Positions 11,545 through 23,000 of a stretch of 64,000 nt of DNA are shown here, in pieces. The notes under the pieces are model-generated. The model saw nothing but the letters and a program-made list of their open reading frames with translations, did no database searches and had not been told where the DNA came from. The position numbers and the translations under genes were made by a program. The stretch covers positions 2,673,001 to 2,737,000 of the forward strand of contig JAXDDX010000054.1 in NCBI GenBank assembly GCA_034670405.1. The letters are read 5' to 3'. Every line of letters starts with the position of its first letter. Positions within the stretch are counted from its first letter, which is position 1. This stretch comes from Hoplostethus atlanticus. Lineage: Eukaryota > Chordata > Actinopteri > Trachichthyiformes > Trachichthyidae.

Positions 11545-14142
11545 ATCATCCAAAGGCAGAAAATCCTGGGGGTATATCACCTCGTTCTCATAAACCAGGA
11601 AGGTTCCCTCGGTCTGAAGACGTTATAAAGCGGAACAAAGACGAGAACGCATTAGAACAAAACTGCCGCATCACTGTTCAACCGTCAGATTCACTCACAG
11701 ATACAGTTGTGCCACAGGAGTCCAGGCTGAAGCTAAATAGGGCCCTGGCACTGTCTGTCTCCATGGCAACACAGCTGGGGTCCAATAGGGTGGTTCGGTT
11801 AGGCCAAGTGGGCGGGATGGTGTGGGTTGTGTCTACTACTGCCACCATCCTCCCTTCTGGCAAGCACACTGTCAGGGGTACACAAATACACTGCATTCAT
11901 GTGCCAAAGTAAGTGTGTGTGTTTGAGCTTTTCCACCATATGCATGCAACTGTGGCATCCTGCTGCATCCAGGTCATCAATGTGTGTGTGAGTGTGTGTG
12001 TAGTGAGTGTGTGTGCATGCACCTAGTAGTTCTCCGACAGGAAATGTGCATCTCTGAACAAGACGGTCCTCCACTTTCAGAGAGTCCACATCCACCACAG
12101 ACACCTCCACTCTGGCAACCAGACCCCGCAATGTCAGCTCCTACGTGGGAGAGGAGTTGACAAAAGGGAGGGGACATTGTGGTTTCTGGTTGAATTACAC
12201 TGCAAACAAACACATTACATGTTTCTGATAAGCTTGGGCGGTAACACCTGGCTGGTTTTATGAAAGTATCCCAGAAGTGTTCAAAACCTCCATTTGTGGG
12301 GTCTTTGCATTAAGGTGCTTTTGGGAAGCACCAGGACTGTTCCCTGTTTTCACTGAACAAATAAGACCCCAAACCTCCAAATGGACCCAAATGTGATGCT
12401 TAAATAAAGGAACTAGAAACTCAATAATAGGGTACAAGACTCACAGGTAAGATACAATTATCTGAAAGAAAGGGGAGGATACATTACTCTCACCTCGTAG
12501 GTCATCCCGGGGCTGTAGAGGGGGATCTCCACACTGAAGTGGTCCTCCTCCGCCTTCACCCTGAAGCCCCCCATCTCCACCAGCTCCCAGTCCAGCCTGC
12601 GGGGCCCCAGGAAGAGCTCCCACTGCATCTCAGCGTGGGTCCCGTGGTGCAGCAGCACCAGCAGGCCCCTCTCCGTACACTTCCCCTCTAGCCTGGGAGA
12701 AGCTGGAGAGAGCAGGAGGTTGAAGTTTGGCTTTTCGGGGGGGGTCAACAAAACTAGATCGATCACTCACCTGCTTGTTCTTGAACGCTACTCTCTACGG
12801 TGGCTCGATGGTAGAAGACCTCGCCATGGGGTGAGACGGTAAGAGCAAAGGTGAGAGGGAGGCTGTACTTCTGATAGCCACCATCTATATACTGGGATAG
12901 AGCACACACACACACACACGACAAGCACAAGGAGGATACACATCCACGCTCATGGGTGACCACGCACATCCACGTGACCTTTAACTTGACCTTGGCCAGT
13001 CTCACCTCTTGGACTACGTTTGAGTGTGTGAATGGGACACGGAGCTGGTAGGAGTGGCTCCCGTTGGGGTGGGGGAGCCTGGACACCCTCAGGTCCTCGT
13101 CACTCTGAGTCCGGTGGCTCTGGGTCCAGGTCAGAGGGTCACCACCGCCCTCCACTGTGACCTTCTGGAGGGACACGTCAGGAGGGAAGAGGCCTAAGGT
13201 GACAGAAAAGACCCCCTCGGACAGGACTGTGTCTGGGGAGGGAGAGAGAGACGAATGAGGGCGGTATCACCTAGCTCTGACCCGCTTCTCTTGTTTGGGT
13301 AAAGTCAGTCAGTTTTGTCATTTTTATTAAAAACTACTACTACTGTTGGTGACGACTGGGGCCCGCGGGACGAAGGGGGTTTTGAGGAACCTGAAGGAGC
13401 GATGCTGCGTGAGGGGCCAGCGCTGGTCCTCCCACTGACGCATGAACAGGTCGACTGACATGGACTGGCCCTGCACAACACCACTCTGGAAAACATGTCA
13501 GTCACGCTATATGGAGCATATGTGATATGATACCCAACAACACAAAACCTCTAGTGTTTCTAATGAGTCCAAACTGGGACAATTTATAATCATAATTTCA
13601 AAACATCTGAAAGGTTTACATGCCTTGATCAAGTCAATGTGAGAAGATTATCATGTTTATTTTACACAAAGATAATAAAAAAAAATATTCTTCTGCACAA
13701 TGAAACACTTCAATGTGTTCCTTTATTTTTTAAATAATTCTGTATAGCAACAAGTACATTGGAGCGACAAATGTACTTGATAAAGAAACATTTAAGAAAT
13801 CAAAGAATGTGTCTGAAGGCTTTCCAGTCAATAGATAGAATATCTTTTTCAGTCATTAAAACTTAAACTCTTGACATGTCCACTTTGATAAGGCTGTCAG
13901 ATTTTAGCCCAGTTTAGGGAGGTGCAGTTACCTTTGCTTACCATACCTGCCTTACAAATGAGTCCTTACATTAAAGTTGCGTTATCATACCACAATCTGC
14001 TCTTGTCAACAAGCCCCCAGTGGCCTTCCATGATATTTGCCTCCAAGTTACTACTTTCCCCCCCTTAAAGTAAATGCAGTTAGTTGAAGTCTGTGACAAA
14101 TTACACCATGGTTAAAAAATACAAGTTTGTTTATAGAAAAAT

Positions 14143-14148
14143 TTTATT
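14143..14148 (-). terminator. Poly(A) signal AATAAA for ZP gene A
   Basis: Minus-strand AATAAA about 140 bases beyond the stop codon of ZP gene A; the only clear hexamer close to the stop. Confidence 0.55.
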
Positions 14149-14285
14149 ACATTAAAATATTCAGTCAAAATCCTTCAGAAATGCTGGGGCAGTTCCTCAA
14201 ACTTTAGCACCTGTGAAGAGAGGTCAACAACAAATTGGAACAAATGCAATCTCTTCACCATGTGAAAATGACCAAATTTTGGGAG

Positions 14286-17200
14286 TCAAGAAATTGATTT
14301 AAGTTCACTTTTTTCTTTGCCAAGGCTTCGGCGGAGTACTTGAAAGAGCTGGCCCCCGATGTAACTAACAGAGGATTGCAGGGCAGCCAGTTTCCTGATG
14401 GGTCTTTTGGTAGTGGCCATAGTCATGTCAGGAGTTGTAGTGGGCTTGACGGTGGGACGCAGCTGCGAACCTACAGTATAGAGACAGTAGAAACGCGCAA
14501 CATTTAATATGGACAAGCGTAATGGGTCATGTAGCACAAGAGAACCACCTACTTTCCACGGGGCGCGTGGCATGCATGATGCTTCCTACACCAGGATTGT
14601 CCGAGACAAACTTGTGCGCCGAGAAGAGGCGCATGAGGCCAGTCAGAGGATAGACACACTGCAGTGTCACCCTGTAGGTGAAGAGGAAAACTTCAGTCAC
14701 GGGCCTCAGGAGAGATTGGTTTAATACAAGTGTAGTTGGGGTACACACTTATCAGTAGCATTCCTGGAAGCTGAGTTTTTCACAGTGCGAAACTTGGGGT
14801 TGAAGGCAATCTCGTTTTCATAGGTCACAGCATCCTTGGCAAGCTGGGGAGAGCATTTAAAAGTAAATGACAGATCTGACAAACTGGTTTCACCCAGATT
14901 ATTTGTTAGGCATGCAGAGAATTATGTTAGCCGGTTTAATTGTTGAGTGATGTGCTAGTTTGTTGACCCTACGTTTCCCTGGTTCATGAAGTTTCTCAGT
15001 TAACATTTTGAAGTTAATAGAGAACTTTAAGCCCATTACATAAATTGGGATTAATGTCAGTGAAGTTAACGCAGTGCATTACCGTAACCCTGCTTCCACA
15101 ACTGTTCAACCCAAAAGTGAACAGGACCCTGGTGTCATCTGCCTCTTTGGGTCTACATTTTCTATCCAGGAGGGAGGTTCTAGTGGCACTCTCTCCACTA
15201 GGGATGGCCATAGACACGTCAGCCACCACAGTCATCTTCCCGTCAGTTGAACACACTGCAGACAAAAGCGTTGAGTCATCTACATGTTAACAGGAAAACA
15301 CACCAATGAAAAGAAAAGATGCTGTCTTACTAATAAGTTCAGACGTTGAGAATTGACATGTTTTGACTGAGGACCCCTGGACTTCCAAGGTCTTTGAGTC
15401 GTGGATCTGGAGCGCGAAGGTGCCAAAGAAGGTCTTCAAACCAATGTCCTACAAGAGGAAGACATGTCTTACGTCATTGCGCCCCATGTTTCAGTCAAAT
15501 CTAGTCAAACCATTTAACCCGTTTGTGTTTGATGACAAGGGATACAAAACACAAGTGACGTTTCCAATGAGGTTGAATGATTAGTCAGCTCACCTCATAG
15601 ATGTAGCCATCTGTAAAGAGTGGCACGTCCAAGGACAGACTCCGGTTGTTGTTGTGCATGATGTAGCCCTGCTGGGCTGCCAGCTCTGGTGTCAGCATGT
15701 TTGGGCCAATGTATACCACCCACAGGTAGTCAAAAGGTCGGTGATCCAGCACGAAGGAGATTCCCGACACAGCGCAGACAGCAGCAAAGGTTGGAGGAAC
15801 TGGAGAAAAAGCACAGTACAAGTGAGTCCTTCTGCTCAAGGCTCATTGATAAGTAAAAAATAGTCAGGATACTCTACTTACAGACATTATTCATTAATGC
15901 CACAAATGATGCTAGGTGGTAATAAGGCTCCCTTTCAGGCAGAATGGTCAGTGTGTAGTTGATGTCCAGTGTATGCTGCAGCACTCCCTCGTTGGAAAGC
16001 TAAGAGACAGGAAATGCAGTCCTGACAACCGCACCACAACAGGCTGGCAGCTGAAATCCACAATTACAAGCCCACTTCTCTCAAGGAGTCCATTATATTT
16101 ACTTGCGTTATGACGATGGGGTCCTCAAACGGCACCTTGAGAATGTAGCCAGTCGTGTAATTGGGCTGAAGGACTTTAGAGATATTGTAGCTGCTTGTAT
16201 TTGTAAAGGGCAGAGAAAAGTCTTGTCCATTCAACTTAACAGCTGCCAACGCTACATCCTCAGGGAAGTCGCCAATGTAGACAGAGAACATGCGTTCCTC
16301 AAGAACCGTATCTGAAATGAGAAGCTGGTCAGCTTATGGCCATTTGTACTGGACAGAAATACCCTCAGTGGACTTACGGTTCACAGTGAAAACAGAGCGT
16401 GACATCAGGGGTGTTGCAAGTGGTCTGAATAAGCGGACTCTGGTGTCCACATACTCCTCATCCACAAAGATTTGCTCGAAGTACAGATTGAAGACGTAGA
16501 GCTCGTGGTACACGTTGTCCATCACAAAGCTCTGATGAGGGAAGAGTCAGGTTAAGCACGCCAAACCTAAGCAGCATCAATATCTTGAAAGATGACCTGC
16601 ACTAGGCAGCTTGCAGTCTAGTGAGGGAATAGCCTAAAGCTGAATTCATGCACGGAAGTAAATCTCAAGGTGCAATTTTGCTGACAGAGTCATGAAGCGA
16701 CTCAAGCCTGTCTACCACATGTCTGTTAGTGGAGATAGGATGTTCTGTTGCAGCCTTAATTTGTAATTGACTGATGAGACAAGTGTATTTTAGAGCAAGT
16801 CTTGCCTAGTGCAGCTGTAGTACATAGTCATTGTGCCTTCCAACCTTCCTGTATCCTCCCTCAGCATTATAGGGGATGCTGATCTGGACTATGGCACCAT
16901 GTTTCTCCATGTTGTAGCCCCTTTCCGTTACAATTGGCTTCTCCACGAGCTCGCCGTTGACCCCCATGTTGACCTCTCTGCTGTCTAGAGCAGAAAGACC
17001 AGACACCAGGGGGGACAGCACCTCAGGAGTCTCCCACACCACACTGCTGCCATCGGATGAGCCTTTATCTGTACACAGCATGAGAACGTTACACACGTGA
17101 TAACTGAGTTACACTGAAAAATATGAAACCTGCAGAGAGCTAGAGCATAGTACTGACGCATGGAACAAGCAGCCACCAAGTCCACCATGAGGACAACCCA

Positions 17201-18831
17201 GCTCTGTCTGGAGAAGAGGATTGGATGGACCACCTCCACTGGCACACCATCCACCTGGAGAGAGATGGACTTAAGTGCTGCTCTGGAGCAAATGCTTCTA
17301 CCACCAGAGCCATGTGTGAACAGTACAGCTACCGAGCAGGGTTTAGGTGACTCACTTGGCATTTAATAGACTATATAAAGATGGCAGCTCCTACTTTGAG
17401 GTTCTGCAGGTCCCCATCCAGTTCAGTGCAATGTGCAGCCAGTGTTTCCCCGATTTAAAGTCTTGAGACTACCATTTAAAAATCTATGTTTGAAAGGCAT
17501 CTTGACTTTTACTTTAAACTAACACAATACTAGTGTAAAGAAGTGATGATTAAATTAAAGTTCTGTGCTAGCTGCTCACGTACCAGAGACATAATGGTTT
17601 ACCGTAGTGGTGACTGAGTCGGGCTGTCCGTAAAGAGTACGAAATACCAGCCTTCCATCCGTCACGTCAAACACGTAGCTCTTCTTACGAGCTTCAGAGA
17701 TGTTCATGGGCGTCAGCTGCTGCCCCTCCCTCTGGAACATCACCTGCCAGTCAGAAGAAGCCGAGGTGTAGGCCTGGGAAGAGTTTGAAGCAACTCAGGT
17801 CATACGAATTATGATACTTTAATTAACGGCATGCCATGTTCTTAACAGGTCATAGTTGGCTGACCAGATACAATGGTTAGCCATAGTATCTGGAAACTTG
17901 CTGCCCAAGAGTTGAGTGGCCCTCCACTATGGCCACCAGCCGATGTGCTACGTCACCTGAGTGCCCGCTATACTCAAGTCAAACATACAGCTGTGAGAGC
18001 CGCATTCCAGTCATCTTGCTTGGTCCCAGATGGGCAGGTCACGTCACTCCTCACAGACACCTAGAGAACCACAGCTAGTAAACACCTCCACTGAAACCAT
18101 AATTACTTTAAGGAGGTAAGATTTAACCCGACTTACTTCCATGTAATTGATCTCACAGAGAACCTCTCTGGGAGACCAGGGGAGGGATGGAGAACAGGTT
18201 TTGTTCAGAGCATAGGTGACCTTTCGTTCATCATGGGTCGCAATTAGGTTGAAGTTAAACGTGAACACTTTGTCATCCTAAAAAGAGACACCAGTTAAAT
18301 AGACGTAGTTTTGTATCTGAAGAAAACATCCACGTGTTGCGTTTATACATACTTTGTTGTCAGCGTGACAGCTGAAGTAAGAGGCTCGGAGTTCGACGTG
18401 GCCCGGTAGAGGGAGAACACTGATAGTGTAGCCACACTCTGCTGCATACGGGCCAGTGATGGGGTACACGCCTGTACCATCTAGGAAGGAACAGCCAGTA
18501 TCATTGGTTTGAAGAGTTACTGTACTGACTGCGTTATAAGATGAACACTTACCAACAGCCTCAAAGCGAGGTTCATCCCCAGTGAACGAGAGATCAACAG
18601 CGATCATGAAGTATCGATCCCGGCACTCCATGTCAAGTACCCCTATATGGATAAACAGGTTAAGGATGAAAATACAAGTACTAATAGTTGTAGGTATATG
18701 AAAGCAGAGCTATAATCCTTACCATTTGGAATAGCAGCACATTTTGTAATTGACCACACCAACAAGAGTAAGGATACCCTGTAGGACACAAGAATAGCAC
18801 ATGCAATCAAAAACAGCAGTGAACGGTCCAT
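14286..18831 (-). CDS. ZP gene A: ZPAX-like zona pellucida egg-envelope protein, intact
   Basis: Secreted egg-envelope (chorion) protein of the ZP-domain family, most like teleost ZPAX. Coding exons on the minus strand: 18831-18723, 18642-18553, 18519-18353, 18277-18137, 17773-17603, 17254-17158, 17068-16845, 16531-16378, 16311-16103, 15999-15882, 15799-15594, 15448-15331, 15255-15083, 14843-14749, 14671-14553, 14470-14286. All have AG/GT borders and the phases close exactly to 2376 bases (791 aa). The first exon gives a hydrophobic signal peptide (MDRSLLFLIACAILV). Residues about 600-690 match ZP-N (CSTDGKMTVV, LNSCGS, YENEI), followed by CVYP. No ZP-C domain or C-terminal membrane segment is visible; the tail is basic. 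Exon lengths and phases match ZP gene B almost one for one, so the two are tandem paralogues. The ZPAX name is a family judgement from memory. Confidence 0.85.
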
Positions 18832-19014
18832 ACATTTCCACCCAAGCAACTTACCCAAGCCAGAAACCAAATGCCATAGCCACTGACGTGCTGCAGTGTC
18901 TAAAGCTAGCCCGACAGCTAGAAAACTACACTTGCAAACCACCACAAGCTAACAGTGACCTCTCCCTTGCAATATCCTGGCTAAATTGGCAGTTGTTGTG
19001 TTGTTGCCAGCAAA

Positions 19015-19024
19015 GGCTTTTATA
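19015..19024 (-). promoter_or_regulatory. TATA box of ZP gene A
   Basis: Minus strand TATAAAAGCC about 190 bases before the ATG at 18831. Confidence 0.6.
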
Positions 19025-19049
19025 CGCTCACTGACCAACCAGAGGCCCT

Positions 19050-19070
19050 CAGGTGTAACAAGCACATGTG
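19050..19070 (-). promoter_or_regulatory. Paired E-boxes upstream of ZP gene A
   Basis: CAGGTG (19050-19055) and CACATGTG (19063-19070) lie 25-50 bases upstream of the TATA box. E-boxes near the promoter are the known binding sites of the oocyte factor FIGLA in ZP genes; binding here is inferred. Confidence 0.4.
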
Positions 19071-19231
19071 TTTCTCATTAGTGACTGAACCATCTTCCAA
19101 TCAATTAAGCTCATAAGGTTCTGCCTCTGCTTAAAAGCACCTTGGGTTGTTAAATGCTTGAAAGAGTATGCATGTTCTTTAGCTTCCACGATTTTGTCTC
19201 ACAAACTGAAAAAGTTTGCTTATAATCATCA

Positions 19232-19237
19232 TTTATT
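19232..19237 (-). terminator. Poly(A) signal AATAAA for ZP gene B
   Basis: Minus-strand AATAAA about 280 bases after the stop of ZP gene B. Confidence 0.45.
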
Positions 19238-19513
19238 TCTAGTAGGGCTCCATTCCTGTATAGGCTTATAATAGAAACAGGCTTTTAAGAGTATTAGTAT
19301 TTTGTGAAGCCAAAACATTCACAACAGTCGCGTTAATAACTGGTCTTTTTAATGAACATAAACAAAATCACAGAGTAGAATAAATGTCTACAAAAGATCA
19401 GAAACAATTTCTCATACCTAAGAACTGACAAAAAAAAAGACAATAGCAAAAAATAAATTGTCCCAGGAGCAGAAAACAAAAATACACTGGTGTGTTTAAA
19501 TGCATTGATATAT

Positions 19514-19995
19514 TTAGTGTGTTGTAGTTCTCTTCGGGGTCCAGTATGCAGCAATCCCCATGCAGAGCAACACCAACAGCAGCAGGATGGAGGCCAGGGT
19601 CCTCGTGATCCATAGTGAGAATCCAGACATATACACTGACGAGATGGAGGAGGATCAAAGCCTTGTAACTTCAACCAACTTACTTCTTAATACATATAAG
19701 AGCCATAAGACGTGATTACTCTCCACAGTACCACCAGTCTATTATACAGTGAAATATGAGTAGAAGGTAATGTAGATATTCGATCAGAATAAAACACAGC
19801 AATAAGAATGACTACTGGACAGATGTAAGTTTTACACCAACACTACCTAGAGAATGTTTTTGCTGTCCATCCAAATTGACCCTCCATTTCCTTTGACCTG
19901 GAAGGGGTGGGAAAAGTACATATCATATAGTGAAATAAATAAATGTGAATCTAAGCAGATAAAATAATCAATTAGTGTATCCATGTAGCTACGAT

Positions 19996-20050
<55 letters not shown>

Positions 20051-23000
20051 TGTTGGTGGCTTCTCTGCGTGTGCGTTTGACTGGCGGGGGTGAGAGGTCC
20101 AGCGTTGGGTTCAAAGGGTGTTGAAAAGCGAGGGTGCTGGTATCATTGGCTGGGTAGCGACACTGGATGGTCAGCCTGAGACGGAAGAGACTGATATCAG
20201 CACTAATGTATTTAGTCACAAACAGTGGTCAAGGTAGATTTAGGTCAGAGTGTGCTTGTGGTTGGTTGGTTCCCACCTGTACTGGGAATCTCTGTATATA
20301 AGAGGATCATCCAAAGGCAGAAAATCCTGGGGGTATATCACCTCGTTCTCATAAACCAGGAAGGTTCCCTCGGTCTGAAGACGTTATAAAGCGGAACAAA
20401 GACGAGAACGCATTAGAACAAAACTGCTTAACCGCTGCATCACCGTTCGACCGTCAGATTCACTCACAGTTACAGTTGTGCCACAGGAGTCCAGGCTGAA
20501 GCTAAATAGGGCCCTGGCACTGTCTGTCTCCATGGCAACACAGCTGGGGTCCAATAGGGTGGTTCGGTTAGGCCAAGTGGGCGGGATGGTGTGGGTTGTG
20601 TCTACTACTGCCACCATCCTCCCTTCTGGCAAGCACACTGTCAGGGGTACACAAATACACTGCATTCATGTGCCAAAGTAAGTGTGTGTGTTTGAGCTTT
20701 TCCACCATATGCATGCAACTGTGGCATCCTGCTGCATCCAGGTCATCAATGTGTGTGTGAGTGTGTGTGTAGTGAGTGTGTGTGCATGCACCTAGTAGTT
20801 CTCCGACAGGAAATGTGCATCTCTGAACAAGACGGTCCTCCACTTTCAGAGAGTCCACATCCACCACAGACACCTCCACTCTGGCAACCAGACCCCGCAA
20901 TGTCAGCTCCTACGTGGGAGAGGAGTTGACAAAAGGGAGGGGACATTGTGGTTTCTGGTTGAATTACACTGCAAACAAACACATTACATGTTTCTGATAA
21001 GCTTGGGCGGTAACACCTGGCTGGTTTTATGAAAGTATCCCAGAAGTGTTCAAAACCTCCATTTGTGGGGTCTTTGCATTAAGGTGCTTTTGGGAAGCAC
21101 CAGGACTGTTCCCTGTTTTCACTGAACAAATAAGACCCCAAACCTCCAAATGGACCCAAATGTGATGCTTAAATAAAGGAACTAGAAACTCAATAATAGG
21201 GTACAAGACTCACAGGTAAGATACAATTATCTGAAAGAAAGGGGAGGATACATTACTCTCACCTCGTAGGTCATCCCGGGGCTGTAGAGGGGGATCTCCA
21301 CACTGAAGTGGTCCTCCTCCGCCTTCACCCTGAAGCCCCCCATCTCCACCAGCTCCCAGTCCAGCCTGCGGGGCCCCAGGAAGAGCTCCCACTGCATCTC
21401 AGCGTGGGTCCCGTGGTGCAGCAGCACCAGCAGGCCCCTCTCCGTACACTTCCCCTCTAGCCTGGGAGAAGCTGGAGAGAGCAGGAGGTTGAAGTTTGGC
21501 TTTTCGGGGGGGGTCAACAAAACTAGATCGATCACTTACCTGCTTGTTCTTGAACGCTACTCTCTACGGTGGCTCGATGGTAGAAGACCTCGCCATGGGG
21601 TGAGACGGTAAGAGCAAAGGTGAGAGGGAGGCTGTACTTCTGATAGCCACCATCTATATACTGGGATAGAGCACACACACACACACACGACAAGCACAAG
21701 GAGGATACACATCCACGCTCATGGGTGACCACGCACATCCACGTGACCTTTAACTTGACCTTGGCCAGTCTCACCTCTTGGACTACGTTTGAGTGTGTGA
21801 ATGGGACACGGAGCTGGTAGGAGTGGCTCCCGTTGGGGTGGGGGAGCCTGGACACCCTCAGGTCCTCGTCACTCTGAGTCCGGTGGCTCTGGGTCCAGGT
21901 CAGAGGGTCACCACCGCCCTCCACTGTGACCTTCTGGAGGGACACGTCAGGAGGGAAGAGGCCTAAGGTGACAGAAAAGACCCCCTCGGACGGGACTGTG
22001 TCTGGGGAGGGAGAGAGAGACGAATGAGGGAGGTATCACCTAGCTCTGACCCGCTTCTGTTGTTTGGGTAAACTTGTCATTTTTATTAAAAAGCCTACTG
22101 TTGGTGACGACTGGGGCCCGCGGGACGAAGGGGGTCTTGAGGAACCTGAAGGAGCGATGCTGCGTGAGAGGCCAGCGCTGGTCCTCCCACTGATGCATGA
22201 AGAACAGGTCGACTGACATGGACTGGCTGTACTGGCCCTGCACAACACCACTCTGGAAAACATCTGTCACAGTCAGTCACGCTATATGGAGCATATGTGA
22301 TGATATCTGATACCCAACAACACAAAACCTCTAGTGTTTCTAATGAGTCCAAACTGGGACAACTTACAATCATAATTTCAAAACATCTGAAAGGTTTACA
22401 TGCCTTGATCAAGTCAATGTGAGAAGATTATCATGTTTATTTTACTTACACAAAGATAAAAAAAAATATTCTTCTGCACAATGAAACACTTCAATGTGTC
22501 CTTTATTTTGATTTTTTTAATAATTCTCTATAGCAACAAGTACACTGGAGCGACAAATGTACTTGATAAAGAAACATTTAAGAAATCAAAGAACGTGTCT
22601 GAAGGCTTTCAGTCGATATAGAACTACATCTTATGTGTGATTCTTCCTGCTCCAACCACCGGGTAAGAAGAGGGCATCTACGACCTGTGTTTCTTTCACT
22701 GTCTGTCCTCTAGTGTGTCGTATTTATATACCTTGATGTGCCCGCCTTGGGCTCCTAGAGGAATCCGGAGCTCCAGCAGCCCCTCCCTCAGGTCGATCCG
22801 GTATCCCCTCTCTTTAATGTCATATTCACTCAGAGCTAGGCTCTCCACTCCGATCCTCATGCCCCTGTCCCGTGAACCCCCCTTGGACCAGAGGAGAGAG
22901 GACATGGGGGAACAGGCCACAGTAGGTTGGACCCGTCTGATGTAGCCTCATCTGGGGGGAGAGAGAAGGGGGAGCAAGGGAGGGAAAGAGGCAGGGAGGA

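Larger units (their letters stand above)
3204..13485 (-). pseudogene. Left fragment of ZP gene B (exons 9-18) split by a retrotransposon
   Basis: Exons matching ZP gene B run 13485-13344 (exon 9), 13232-13006, 12891-12771, 12702-12494, 12140-12023, 11868-11699, exon 15 split as 11613-11545 and 3976-3948, then 3846-3719, 3598-3548 and 3325-3204. Exons 1-8 and the promoter are absent: to the right of about 13830 the sequence becomes the 3' end of ZP gene A. Exon 9 has lost 12 bases in frame (9 + 3) relative to its partner. Outside the insertion, exons are nearly identical to the right copy and frames are open. The BEL/Pao element lies in exon 15, in the part encoding the end of the ZP-N region. 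With no 5' end and a 7.5-kb insertion in a coding exon, it cannot give a normal protein. Confidence 0.85.
18832..19513. other. Intergenic between ZP genes B and A
   Basis: No coding sequence seen. Holds the gene A promoter and the gene B 3' UTR. Confidence 0.6.
13840..22614. repeat. Tandem duplication unit, right copy (about 8.8 kb)
   Basis: From its right end leftward it contains ZP gene B exons 9-18 and all of ZP gene A. The left copy is 1-13830 minus the 7.5-kb retrotransposon, and its own 3' part of gene A lies beyond the window edge. Similarity stops abruptly at about 13830 versus 22614 (after the shared GTGTCTGAAGGCTTT block), which is the duplication junction. Identity is very high over 11545-13830 and 2340-3970. 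Confidence 0.85.
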
